Shown: positions 32,178-40,314 of the stretch, piece after piece
Layout: every line of letters begins with the position of its first letter
Numbering within the stretch: position 1 is the stretch's first letter
NCBI RefSeq assembly: GCF_009760915.1
Contig: NZ_VIDQ01000046.1
Coordinates: forward strand, 1-58,326
Source of the DNA: Azohydromonas aeria
GTDB lineage: Bacteria > Pseudomonadota > Gammaproteobacteria > Burkholderiales > Burkholderiaceae_C
Length of the DNA: 58,326 nucleotides
Direction: 5' to 3'
Program-made: the position numbers and the translations under genes
The notes under the pieces: generated by a model
What the model was told of the DNA's origin: nothing
Seen by the model: the letters and a program-made list of their open reading frames with translations, nothing else
Database searches by the model: none

Positions 32178-32411
32178 TCACTGGATGTACTTCTCGACCG
32201 TGTCCTTGTCGCGCACCTGGGCGTCATCGGGGTTCTGGCCGAACTCGCGCCTGGCGCGGCGCTGGCGAAGTAAATCCCAGCACTGGTCCAGCTCTTCCTC
32301 CAGCGCCTGGATACGGGCGCTGTGCTGCTCCGGCGCCGCGGTCTCGGCGCGCAGCCGGTTCTCCTCTTCGACCAGCTCGGTGATGTGCTGCAGGATCGTC
32401 TTGTCGTCCAC
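32178..32411 (-). CDS. DUF2630 family protein
   Basis: A 77-residue protein that matches DUF2630 throughout: MDDKTILQHITELVEEENRL, then LEEELDQCWDLLRQRRARRE and FGQNPDDAQVRDKDTVEKYI. It is predicted to be helical, coiled-coil like and cytoplasmic. Function is unknown. AAGGAGCCGCACC precedes the ATG at 32411. Confidence 0.92.
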   Translation of the reverse strand: MDDKTILQHITELVEEENRLRAETAAPEQHSARIQALEEELDQCWDLLRQRRARREFGQNPDDAQVRDKDTVEKYIQ

Positions 32412-32492
32412 GGTGCGGCTCCTTCAAAGGTTGCCGACAGGGCGGCAACCCCTGTGCCCGTGGCCGCCGGCGGCCCGGCCGGAGGCGGCGCG

Positions 32493-33002
32493 GTGAGCCC
32501 CGCCGTGGAGCCGCTGCGCTACCGCACCGGCCAGAGCCTGATGGCGGAGGCGCGCGCGCTGACTGGCGCCGATGCCCCCACGCTCGCGGCCCTGGCCGCG
32601 GCCGGCGTGCCGGCGGTGCTGGCGCGCGACCTGGGCCGCGCGCTCGACATCGCGCCGCGGCATTTCTTCCGCGACATCCTGGGCACCAACCGCTCCGCGG
32701 CCGAGAAGAAGTCGGTGGCCGACGCGCCGCTCAACGCCGTGGCCGGCGCCCGCGCGCTGGCGCTGCTGCGGCTGCTGGCGCAGGCCGAGGCGCTGCGCGG
32801 CGGCGGGCCGGGCTTCGACGTCGCGCGCTGGCTCGGCCGCTGGATCGAGCAGCCGCATCCCGCCCTGGCCGGGCGCACGCCGGCGGCGGCGCTGGGCGAG
32901 CCCGAAGCCTGGGCGGCGCTGGAGAGGCTGTTGCGGGATGAGGCTGATCAGCCGTCCACTTCCCGCCCCGCCACCGCCGGCATGCGCCGCCCGCCCCAGT
33001 AG
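32493..33002 (+). CDS. MbcA/ParS/Xre-type antitoxin-like protein (orphan)
   Basis: A 169-residue protein from a GTG at 32493 with GGAGG 7 nt upstream. The centre (LARDLGRALDIAPRHFFRDI) resembles the helix-turn-helix-like part, and the C-terminus (FDVARWLGRWIEQPHPALAG to PEAWAALERLLRD) matches the toxin-binding DUF2384/MbcA domain found in antitoxins of RES-type toxins. No RES toxin gene is adjacent. Its last 55 bp overlap the 3' end of the convergent gene at 32948. It could be a solitary antitoxin or a domesticated regulator. Confidence 0.7.
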   Translation: MSPAVEPLRYRTGQSLMAEARALTGADAPTLAALAAAGVPAVLARDLGRALDIAPRHFFRDILGTNRSAAEKKSVADAPLNAVAGARALALLRLLAQAEALRGGGPGFDVARWLGRWIEQPHPALAGRTPAAALGEPEAWAALERLLRDEADQPSTSRPATAGMRRPPQ

Positions 33003-33799
33003 GTGCCGGCGTAGCCGCGGTACGGGTTGCCGTAGACATGCCGCCCGGCGGCCTCGTGCTCGGCCATGAAGCGCTCGACCTCGGCCGGCGTGCCGCCCTT
33101 GTACATCTCCTTGAGCACGCCTTCGGGCAGCAGCTCGCGGTAGCGGATCGGCAGCCCGGCGTAAGCGGCGCCCTCGGCCAGGTCCAGCGGGATCTCGGTC
33201 GGGTCCAGGAAGCGGCTCTCGCCGAGCTCGCTGTCGTGGTGCGCCTTCACGCGCTTGGCGGCGTCGAGGATGCCCTCGACCACGTCGGAGAGCGTGCGCC
33301 CCATCACCTTGGCCTTCCATGAGGCGCGCAGGAACAGCAGTTCGCCCGGGTCCACGCCCGGACAGCGGCCCTGGTAGGCGGCGGTCAGGCAGTGGTCGCC
33401 GGCGGCCAGCAGCCGCTGCGTCTCGGTGGGCTCGCGCTCCAGCAGGCGCAGCAGCTGGCCCAGCGAGGATCCTTCCATGAAGCGCTCGGGCTCGACCTCG
33501 TAGCCCGGGTCGCCCGGGTTGTGGTGGTCCACGCGCACGGCCGGCTCCGCGCCCAGCACGGTGCACTCCACGAACACCGCCGGCGCGCGCGGCGGCAGCA
33601 CGGCGGGGCGGGGCACCTGGTCGGGCCCGACGCGCACCACGCCGTCGGCGGCGTAGGCGCTGCGCGCGCTGCAGCGGCGTCCGCCGCGCGCGGCATGGGC
33701 CCAGGCCAGGTGCTCGCTGTCGATGACGCGCTGGATCTCGCGCATCTCCGGGTCCTGGGCGCCCAGGACGAAGTGCCAGTCGCGATCGATGCCGGTCAT
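32948..33799 (-). CDS. Conserved hypothetical with a DHH-like motif
   Basis: A 283-residue protein from the ATG at 33799 (MTGIDRDWHFVLGAQDPEMR). Notable features are AVFVECTVLG, a DHH triad in AVRVDHHNPGDPGYEVEP, then FMEGSSLGQLLRLL and AAGDHCLTAAYQGRCPGVDP. The order of an acidic start, a DHH motif and a following GSSLGQ is reminiscent of DHH-family phosphoesterases, which hydrolyse phosphodiester nucleotides or pyrophosphate. The rest of that family's motifs were not confirmed. It starts 8 bp after the preceding small gene, so the two form an operon. Confidence 0.72.
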   Translation of the reverse strand: MTGIDRDWHFVLGAQDPEMREIQRVIDSEHLAWAHAARGGRRCSARSAYAADGVVRVGPDQVPRPAVLPPRAPAVFVECTVLGAEPAVRVDHHNPGDPGYEVEPERFMEGSSLGQLLRLLEREPTETQRLLAAGDHCLTAAYQGRCPGVDPGELLFLRASWKAKVMGRTLSDVVEGILDAAKRVKAHHDSELGESRFLDPTEIPLDLAEGAAYAGLPIRYRELLPEGVLKEMYKGGTPAEVERFMAEHEAAGRHVYGNPYRGYAGTYWGGRRMPAVAGREVDG

Positions 33800-33806
33800 C
33801 CGCGCC

Positions 33807-34091
33807 TCAGCCCCCCTGCGGGCCCGCGGGCCGGTCGGCGCCGGTGCCGCTGCCCGTGCCCGGGTCCTGCTGGATGCCGCGCTCGGCACCGCCGCCGCTG
33901 CCCTGAGCGCCGGCCAGGCCCTGCGAGGTGGGGCCGTCGGTGCCGGGCCGGCCCTCGCGCCCGGCCGGCTCCTGCCCGGGCTGGCCGTCGGCCAGGCCGG
34001 TGTGTTCACTCTGCGTGGGGCTGATGCTGCCGCCGCGCGAGCCGGCGCTGTCGCCGGGCGGGGTGGACGATGGGGTATTGCGGATGGTCAT
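33807..34091 (-). CDS. Gly/Ser/Pro-rich hypothetical protein
   Basis: A 94-residue low-complexity hydrophilic protein (DGQPGQEPAGREGRPGTDGP and similar) with no recognised domain and no signal peptide. AAGGAGACTCACCGTC precedes the ATG at 34091, which supports expression. It is the first gene of a two-gene unit with the DHH-motif protein. Confidence 0.55.
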   Translation of the reverse strand: MTIRNTPSSTPPGDSAGSRGGSISPTQSEHTGLADGQPGQEPAGREGRPGTDGPTSQGLAGAQGSGGGAERGIQQDPGTGSGTGADRPAGPQGG

Positions 34092-34148
34092 GACGGTGAG
34101 TCTCCTTGATCCGCCGAGGCGGCAAGGCAGGTGCCCAGCGCGGGCGTC

Positions 34149-34164
34149 ATATCCAAACGGATAT
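34149..34164. promoter_or_regulatory. Palindromic operator upstream of the HigBA-type pair
   Basis: ATATCC (34149-34154) and GGATAT (34159-34164) form a perfect inverted repeat around AAAC, 10 bp before the toxin start codon at 34175. It is AT-rich in a GC-rich background. A TATAGT at 34162-34167 could be the -10. The position fits autorepression by the XRE antitoxin, as is usual in higBA loci. Confidence 0.6.
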
Positions 34165-34174
34165 AGTGCCTTGA

Positions 34175-34501
34175 ATGAAGCCGATCACGTTCCTTGGCGA
34201 CTCGCTGAAAGCGCTTCGTGACTTTCCGGGCGATGCACGTCAGGACGCCGGTTTTCAGCTCGACCTGGTGCAGCGCGGCGAGCAGCCTGACGACTTCAAG
34301 CCCATGCCCGCCGTTGGCGCTGGGGTCGAGGAGCTGCGGGTGTGGTCCGGGCAGGGCACCTACCGTGTCATTTACCTGGCGCGCCTGCCTGAAGCCGTCT
34401 TCGTGCTGCATGCGTTCCAGAAGAAGACGCAGGCCACGCCCAAGGCCGACATCGAACTTGCCGCCCGCCGCTATCGCGATCTGATGAGGAACCGACCATG
34501 A
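34175..34501 (+). CDS. HigB/Gp49-like RelE-superfamily toxin
   Basis: A 108-residue putative mRNA interferase: MKPITFLGDSLKALRDFPGD, then VEELRVWSGQGTYRVIYLAR and AVFVLHAFQKKTQATPKADI. This is the phage-derived Gp49-like/HigB pattern with the conserved HAFQKKT strand. The toxin is encoded first and overlaps the antitoxin start by 4 nt (ATGA at 34498-34501), the HigBA arrangement. Predicted ribosome-dependent mRNA cleavage is family knowledge. Confidence 0.85.
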   Translation: MKPITFLGDSLKALRDFPGDARQDAGFQLDLVQRGEQPDDFKPMPAVGAGVEELRVWSGQGTYRVIYLARLPEAVFVLHAFQKKTQATPKADIELAARRYRDLMRNRP

Positions 34502-34776
34502 CCCATGCCACCTTTCACAGCGTCTTCGACGCCCTGGCCGACACGGCCGAGGAGGCCGCCAACCTGAAGGCGCGCGCCGAGCTGATGCGGGCGCTCGCGG
34601 CGCTGGTGGCGCGCGAGGGCTGGACGCAGGCGGAGGCAGCACGCCGTTGCGCCGTCACCCAGCCGCGCATGAACGACCTGCTGCGCGGGCGCATCAGCCG
34701 CTTCTCGCTGGATGCGCTGGTGAACATGGCGGCGGCTTGCGGACAGCAGGTCCACATCCAGCTGCAACCCGCCTGA
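34498..34776 (+). CDS. XRE-family HigA-like antitoxin
   Basis: A 92-residue protein with one helix-turn-helix: LVAREGWTQAEAARRCAVTQ, then RMNDLLRGRISRFSLDALVN. It ends MAAACGQQVHIQL, typical of HTH_37/HigA antitoxins that pair with Gp49-like toxins. Its start overlaps the toxin's end. It probably binds the palindrome at 34149-34164 to repress the operon. Confidence 0.85.
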   Translation: MTHATFHSVFDALADTAEEAANLKARAELMRALAALVAREGWTQAEAARRCAVTQPRMNDLLRGRISRFSLDALVNMAAACGQQVHIQLQPA

Positions 34777-34828
34777 CGGCGCCCGACCGATCTGATGGCC
34801 GCTGCTCCAAGGCGCGGCACGCTTTCCC

Positions 34829-36067
34829 ATGCCCGACTTCGTCCTCCTCGTCTTCATCCTCGTCTACCTCGGCATGGTCCTGGGCGGGCTGCCCTTCCTG
34901 CAGCTCGACCGCAGCGGCGTGGCGCTGCTGGGCGCCATCGCGCTCATCGCCGCGGAGGCGGTGAGCGTGGAGGCGGCGGCGCAGTCGATCGACCTGCCCA
35001 CGATCCTGCTGCTGTTCGCCTTCATGGTGATCTCGGCGCAGATGCGCCTGGCCGGCTTCTACGACGCCGTGGCGCGGCGCCTGGCCGCGCTGCGCATCGG
35101 GCCGGCGGCGCTGCTGGGGGCGCTGGTGGCGGTGTCGGCGGCGCTGTCGGCGGTGTTCAGCAACGACGTGGTGTGCCTGGCCATGGCGCCGGTGCTGGTG
35201 GACGCCTGCCGACGCCGCGGCCGCGACGCGCTGCCCTTCCTGCTGGCGCTGGCCTGCAGCGCCAACATCGGCTCGGCGGCCACGCTCATCGGCAACCCGC
35301 AGAACATGCTCATCGGCGCTCGGCTGCAGCTGCCCTTCGGCGGCTACGTGCTGCAGGTGATCACGCCGGTGCTGGCGTCGCTGGCCGCCACCTGGGCACT
35401 GGTGGCGTGGCTGATGCGCGGGCGGCTCCACGCGGTGGCGGCAAGCGCCGCAGCGGCGGACGGCGTGCCCGCTGCGGCGCCGCCGGGCGAGGACCTGCCG
35501 TTCTCGCGCTGGCAGGCCGCCAAGGGCCTGCTGGTGGCGCTGGCCGTGCTGCTGTGCTTCCTTTTCGTGCCGTGGCCGCGCGAGGTGGTGGCGCTGGCCG
35601 GCGCGGGCGTGCTGCTGCTGAGCCGCCGGCTGCACTCGCGCGACATGCTGGGCCTGGTGGACTGGCAGCTGCTGGTGCTGTTCATGGGCCTGTTCGTGGT
35701 CAACCACGCGCTGCAGGCCACCGGGCTGCCCGAGGCCCTGGTGCGGCAGCTCGCCGACGCGGGCTGGCGCCTGGACCACCCGGCCACGCTGTTCGGCGCC
35801 ACCTTCGTGCTGAGCAACCTAGTGTCGAACGTGCCGGCGGTGATGCTGCTGCTGCCGCTGGCCGGCCCCGACGCCGGGCCGCTGCTGGCGCTGGTGAGCA
35901 CGCTGGCCGGCAACCTGCTCATCGTCGGCAGCATCGCCAACATCATCGTGGTGGACGCCGCGGCGCGGCACGGCGTGGCGATCGACTGGCGCACGCACGC
36001 GCGCATCGGCGTGCCGGTGACGCTGGCGTCGATGGCGATCTGCGCGGCGTGGCTGGCGTGGGGCTGA
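34829..36067 (+). CDS. SLC13/ArsB-like anion transporter
   Basis: A 412-residue integral membrane protein of the ion-transporter superfamily (ArsB/NhaD/DASS). About 11 hydrophobic segments are visible. Each repeat has its signature loop: SANIGSAATLIGNPQNMLIG in the first half and SNLVSNVPAVMLLLPLAG in the second. An acidic-poor cytoplasmic linker separates the halves. The transported anion cannot be assigned, but the family moves dicarboxylates, sulfate or arsenite. It begins 52 bp after the antitoxin gene and may have its own promoter. Confidence 0.88.
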   Translation: MPDFVLLVFILVYLGMVLGGLPFLQLDRSGVALLGAIALIAAEAVSVEAAAQSIDLPTILLLFAFMVISAQMRLAGFYDAVARRLAALRIGPAALLGALVAVSAALSAVFSNDVVCLAMAPVLVDACRRRGRDALPFLLALACSANIGSAATLIGNPQNMLIGARLQLPFGGYVLQVITPVLASLAATWALVAWLMRGRLHAVAASAAAADGVPAAAPPGEDLPFSRWQAAKGLLVALAVLLCFLFVPWPREVVALAGAGVLLLSRRLHSRDMLGLVDWQLLVLFMGLFVVNHALQATGLPEALVRQLADAGWRLDHPATLFGATFVLSNLVSNVPAVMLLLPLAGPDAGPLLALVSTLAGNLLIVGSIANIIVVDAAARHGVAIDWRTHARIGVPVTLASMAICAAWLAWG

Positions 36068-36150
36068 AAGCCCGCCCGCGTGCACTTGTCACGCTTCGGC
36101 CCCGCGCCGACAGCGTTTCGTTACTTTGCGTCCGCATGATGGCGGGCTTT
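36067..36150. repeat. Long-loop inverted repeat after the transporter gene
   Basis: AAAGCCCGCC (36067-36076) is perfectly complementary to GGCGGGCTTT (36141-36150), with 64 nt between. The A/T ends resemble a terminator split by a long loop. The loop is lower in GC and may also hold the promoter of the downstream lipoprotein gene. Confidence 0.35.
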
Positions 36151-36213
36151 TGTCACGGCCCATGCGCTGCCCATGCCGCGGCGCGGCCATCACGCGCGAG
36201 GGAGCGGCGAACC

Positions 36214-38271
36214 ATGGGAACGAAGGGAATCACGCAGGCACTGGCCGGCGCCGGGGTGCTGGCCACGGTGCTGAGCGGCTGCGGCGGCGGGGACGGCACC
36301 GCGCCGGCCGCCACCGAGAAGGCGGCCGCCGTCGCCGCCGCCCCGGCCACGCAGGCCGTGACGACGCGGGTCATCGACGGGGCGCTGGCCAACGCGCTGG
36401 TGTGCCTGGACGCCAACGACAACGGCGCCTGCGACGCCGGCGAGGCGCAGGGCCGCAGCGACGCCACGGGCAAGGCCACGCTGCAGGTGCCCAGCGCCAG
36501 CGTCGGCAAGGCGCCGCTGCTGGCCGTGGTGGGCACCGACGCGGTGGACAAGGTGTTTGGCAAGGTCGCCACGCGCTTCGTGCTCCAGGCGCCCGCGGAC
36601 CAGAGCGGGCTCGTCACGCCGCTGACCACGCTGGTGCGCACTTACCAGGAACTCGCGGGCGGGACCACCGCGGCGGCCGCCACGGCCATCCAGAACACCG
36701 CCGGCCTGGGCGTCTCGCCGCTGGCGGACTTCTCCGCCGGCACCGACGCCGCGTCGGTGCGCGCGGCCACGCTGGCGCGGCTGGTGGTGCTGACGCAGCA
36801 GCAGGCGGCGCTGGCGCTGCAGGCCGCCGTGGTGGGCAAGACCGACCTCGGCGGCGCCACGGCCACGCAGGCCGACCTGGACAAGGCCATCCGCATCACG
36901 CTGCTCGACGGCCTGCCCGCGCTGGGCGCGGCGGCCGCCACCGCGGCCGACACCAGCCTGACCCCGGCCGCCAGCAAGGAAGCGACGCTGCTGGCCATGG
37001 CCAGGGAAGCGGTGCCGAGGGACCTCAAGCTCGACGCCGCCAAGGCGCTGGCCATCATCGGCATGCTGAAGATGCCGCTGGAGTCCAACGCCGCGAGCAG
37101 GCAGCCCGGCGTGGCCCTGCGCGGCTTCAGCTTCAACGACGCCAACAACTGGTTCTACCGGGCCAACCTCAGCACCGCGGCCGACAACACGGCCGACGCC
37201 AGCGGCGCGACGCGCTACTACAGCGAGTTCGTGCGCAACGCCGCGGGCACGGTGACGCGCTGGGGCTTCCACGGCAATCCGGCGCGCGCCAACGACATGC
37301 ACTGGAACGGCAAGGCCTGGGCCAGCTGCCCGCTGGGCTTCCGCAGCTCGCAGGCGCCGCGCGCGGCCGGCGGCTGGAGCTACAGCTATTGCGCGGGCCG
37401 GGAGACCGGCGTGTCGGCCACCCGGGCCGTGGACCTCGGCGGCCAGACCCTGCTGGCGGGCGTGACCCGGCTGCGCAGCTTCCCCGGCGTGCTCGACGGC
37501 GTGCCCTATGCGAGCTGGGGCCCCGCCAACCTGGACCTGCTGGGCAAGACCGCCAAGTTCCCCACCGGCTCCAGGCTGCGCTACCAACTCTCGCTGACGA
37601 CCGGCACGGCACCGTCGTACGACGTGCAGGACTCGGCCATCGTGACCGCCTTCCAGGCCAGCATCGCCGCCGGCGGCGACGCGCGCACCAGCAGCTCGCC
37701 GGCCTGTGCCGCCGTGACCCCGGACAACGTGGCCAGCTACAGGATCAGGCCCGCCAAGCTCGAGAGCCTCGTCAGCCTCAACCCCGGCAAGCCGTGCATC
37801 TTCAAGGCCAGCTCCAACAGCAGCGGCACCAGCCTGGCCAACAACGAGTGGTGGAGCAACAGCACGGCCAGCCTGGGCAGCCTGGGCGGCGCGATGACGC
37901 AGCCCCCGGGCACCGGCGGCTTCTACACCAACAACGCGCTGCTGCGCGTGGCCTTCGGGGCCAACAACACGACCACCTACTACAAGTGCCTGGAGCGCAG
38001 CAGCGACGGTTCGGTGCGCAACTGCACCGTCATCGGCAAGGGCAGCTACGCCATCGCCACGCTGGGCGACGCGCGCGTGATGAGCTTCAAGAACCTGCCG
38101 CTGCTGTCGCAGCGCCAGGGCTTTTCGCGCGTGTTCGTGGAGCGCGGCGGCCTGATCCACGTGGGCTACCAGAACCACGCCCTGACGGTGTACACCCAGG
38201 CCCGGCTGAACATGCCGGCGGCCAACGCCGTGCTGTCGCAGCTCAAGGTGCCCGTGATCACGCCGAAGTGA
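36214..38271 (+). CDS. Large secreted lipoprotein of unknown function
   Basis: A 685-residue protein. The N-terminal signal ends with a lipobox (LATVLSGC, C23) and is followed by GGGDG and an Ala-rich stretch. Residues ~52-85 contain VIDGALANALVCLDANDNGA, then CDAGEAQ. This is a motif of Ig-like or carboxypeptidase-regulatory-like modules found in many secreted proteobacterial proteins. A helical Ala/Leu-rich centre follows (to ~285). The C-terminal half is rich in aromatics, Asn and Ser (YYSEFVRNAAGTVTRWGFHG, SSNSSGTSLANNEWWSNS), suggestive of a beta-rich surface domain. No enzyme motif is seen. GAGGGAGC precedes the ATG. Confidence 0.7.
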   Translation: MGTKGITQALAGAGVLATVLSGCGGGDGTAPAATEKAAAVAAAPATQAVTTRVIDGALANALVCLDANDNGACDAGEAQGRSDATGKATLQVPSASVGKAPLLAVVGTDAVDKVFGKVATRFVLQAPADQSGLVTPLTTLVRTYQELAGGTTAAAATAIQNTAGLGVSPLADFSAGTDAASVRAATLARLVVLTQQQAALALQAAVVGKTDLGGATATQADLDKAIRITLLDGLPALGAAAATAADTSLTPAASKEATLLAMAREAVPRDLKLDAAKALAIIGMLKMPLESNAASRQPGVALRGFSFNDANNWFYRANLSTAADNTADASGATRYYSEFVRNAAGTVTRWGFHGNPARANDMHWNGKAWASCPLGFRSSQAPRAAGGWSYSYCAGRETGVSATRAVDLGGQTLLAGVTRLRSFPGVLDGVPYASWGPANLDLLGKTAKFPTGSRLRYQLSLTTGTAPSYDVQDSAIVTAFQASIAAGGDARTSSSPACAAVTPDNVASYRIRPAKLESLVSLNPGKPCIFKASSNSSGTSLANNEWWSNSTASLGSLGGAMTQPPGTGGFYTNNALLRVAFGANNTTTYYKCLERSSDGSVRNCTVIGKGSYAIATLGDARVMSFKNLPLLSQRQGFSRVFVERGGLIHVGYQNHALTVYTQARLNMPAANAVLSQLKVPVITPK

Positions 38272-38353
38272 CGCGCGGCCGGGCGGCGCGCGCCTGCGCT
38301 GCCGCCAGGCAGCCGGGGCACGCAGCAGTGCGCGGCCGCGCGCCGCGCGCCGG

Positions 38354-38665
38354 CTACCTCTTCGGCGTGTACGGATTGGCCTTGAGATAGGCCTCCATTT
38401 CCTCGGGCGAGACCAGGTTGTCGCGGTTGGTGTCCACCTGGGACCAGTCGCGCACGTCGGCGGCGCTGAGGGTGCCGCTGCCGCTGACCTGCGGCGACAC
38501 GCCGGTGGCCGGCGCCGCGGCGGTCGTGGTGGCCTGCATCGGCGTGCCGCCCGTGGCGGCGGTCTGCTGCGTCGCGGCGTTCGAGGCACAGCCCGACAGC
38601 ACGGCGGCGATCACGCCGGCGCCGGACATCAGGCAGGCCAGGCGCAGGGTCTTCAGGTGGTTCAT
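38354..38665 (-). CDS. EF-hand lipoprotein
   Basis: A 103-residue protein with a lipobox (VIAAVLSGC) and a Thr/Ala-rich linker. One EF-hand-type loop is near the C-terminus (VDTNRDNLVSPEEMEAYL), with D, N, D and E at the calcium-ligand spacing. AGAGGAGACTGCG precedes the ATG at 38665. It probably binds Ca2+ in the envelope. The stop converges with the lipoprotein gene at 36214, with a very GC-rich 82-bp spacer. Confidence 0.8.
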   Translation of the reverse strand: MNHLKTLRLACLMSGAGVIAAVLSGCASNAATQQTAATGGTPMQATTTAAAPATGVSPQVSGSGTLSAADVRDWSQVDTNRDNLVSPEEMEAYLKANPYTPKR

Positions 38666-38868
38666 CGCAGTCTCCTCTCGGTGGCTGAATCGACAGACAG
38701 GCCAGTGCGCCGGAGGCATCCGGGCGCCGTCCGCAGCGCCGCTCGGCGCGTGGACCGGCCGGCCTGCAGCAAATTCGACGCCTTCTCCACGCACAGGTTT
38801 CACGGGCGGCGTGAGGCGGCGTCTTCAGCGTCGCTTCGGAAAAACCGCAAGGTGCGCGGCGCGCGGCC

Positions 38869-40314
38869 TCAGCCGCCCGGCGGCGGTGGCGGGGGCGGCT
38901 GCTTCAGGTCGCGCCCCAGGCGCCAGGCCAGCACGCCCAGCACCGCCACGGCCAGCGTCAGCAGCGCCCACAGCAGCCATTGGCGCTGCTGCGCGGGCGT
39001 GGCCTCGCGCAGTGCGTCCCAGGCGCCCAGGGGCGCCACCGTGCGCGGCTGCGGCGCGCCGGCCGTGGCCGCGGGCAGGCGGTGCTCCGCGCCCGGCTCC
39101 CAGCCGGGCAGCAGCGTCGCCAGCGGCAGCGTCGCCGCGGGGGCGCGCTCGCGCCCCGCGGCCAGCGTGAAGGGCGGCTGGCCGCGCGCGGCGAACACCA
39201 GCTGCGGCGCGCGCCACCACAGCGTGGCCTCGGGCGGCGCCGCCGGCAGCGGCGCGCGCGCATCCGGCTCCAGGCGCCATTCGCGCGCGGGCTGGCCGTC
39301 GAGCGGCAGCGGCGGGGCCTCGTCCACGCGGCCATCACGGCGCAGCCGGTAGGCCGTGAGCGAGGCCACCGGCCACCAGTCCACCGCGCCGCGCGCGGCC
39401 GGGCGCGAGGTGCGGCGCAGCAGCTGCAGCGGCACCACGGCGTTGTCCTCGGACAGGTGCAGCTGCAGCCGCTGCGCCGGCAGCGTGGCGCCGGCGTCCA
39501 GGCGCCAGGCGCGCTCGCCGTCGGGCAGCAGGCGCCAACGCGCGCTGTCCAGCCCTTCCAGGGGCGGCGCCACGGCCAGTTCCGCGTGCACCGACGCCAG
39601 CGTGAACGCGCCGCCGCGCACCACCAGGCGCAGGTAGCGGTGCGCCGCGTCGAGCCCGTGCAGCGCGATGCGCGGCTGGCGCAGCGCGCTGGCTCCGGCG
39701 GCGGTGCCGGGCACGTCCACCAGCGTGGCCTCGCCCACGTCGGACCAGGCCTGCGCGTCGCGGCTGGCCTGCACCGTGGCGCGCCGCTCCAGGCCCTGCG
39801 CCGATGCCGGCCAGTCCAGCCGCAGTGCGGTGGGGCGCTCGCGGCCCAGGGGCGACAGGTCCAGCAGCCAGGCCTGCGTGCCGGGCTCGGCCGGGCCGGA
39901 CGCGGCCGCGGCGGCGCCCTGCACGTCGAGCACGGCGCCGTCGGTGCGCAGCCGCAGCGTCAGCGGCGCCGGGGCGGAGGCCGCGGCGTCCACCGGCCCG
40001 GGCCAGGCGAAGCGCGGCAGCGCCACCTCGCGCGCGGGCGGGGCCGGCACGGGCGGCGCCTCGGCCCAGGCCAGCGGCACGGGCTCGCCGGCGGCGTTGA
40101 AGATGCGCACGTCGGCCCAGCCGGGGCTGCGCGAGGCCTGCAGCAGCGCCAGCGGCAGCGCCACGCGCTGCAGCCCGGCGCCGCCGGCGGCCAGCGTCAG
40201 CGGCGCCGCGGCGGCGTAGCGCGCGGGGCGGTCGTCGCCGTCCTGGGACAGGGCCGGCGCGGCGGCGAGCAGCAGCGCCAGGGCGCCGCAAAGGCAAGGG
40301 GCGGCGCACTTCAC
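38869..40314 (-). CDS. DUF3999 family protein
   Basis: A 481-residue exported protein. The GTG start at 40314 has GGGAGGTGGCGCC upstream and overlaps the DUF2339 stop by 4 nt (GTGA). A signal peptide (GALALLLAAAPALSQ) is followed by the DUF3999 landmarks: GLQRVALPLALLQASRSPGW, ADVRIFNAAGEPVPLAW, HRYLRLVVRGGAFTLASV, and ATLWWRAPQLVFAARGQPPF. A C-terminal membrane helix (LLWALLTLAVAVLGVLAWRL) and a Pro-rich end follow. The family is nearly always paired with DUF2339; a joint envelope function is inferred. Confidence 0.92.
   Translation of the reverse strand: MKCAAPCLCGALALLLAAAPALSQDGDDRPARYAAAAPLTLAAGGAGLQRVALPLALLQASRSPGWADVRIFNAAGEPVPLAWAEAPPVPAPPAREVALPRFAWPGPVDAAASAPAPLTLRLRTDGAVLDVQGAAAAASGPAEPGTQAWLLDLSPLGRERPTALRLDWPASAQGLERRATVQASRDAQAWSDVGEATLVDVPGTAAGASALRQPRIALHGLDAAHRYLRLVVRGGAFTLASVHAELAVAPPLEGLDSARWRLLPDGERAWRLDAGATLPAQRLQLHLSEDNAVVPLQLLRRTSRPAARGAVDWWPVASLTAYRLRRDGRVDEAPPLPLDGQPAREWRLEPDARAPLPAAPPEATLWWRAPQLVFAARGQPPFTLAAGRERAPAATLPLATLLPGWEPGAEHRLPAATAGAPQPRTVAPLGAWDALREATPAQQRQWLLWALLTLAVAVLGVLAWRLGRDLKQPPPPPPPGG

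Noticed and set aside
32493..33002. An earlier start at 32322 for the MbcA-like gene
   Set aside because: It would run antisense through the DUF2630 gene, and a GTG with a good ribosome-binding site lies at 32493.
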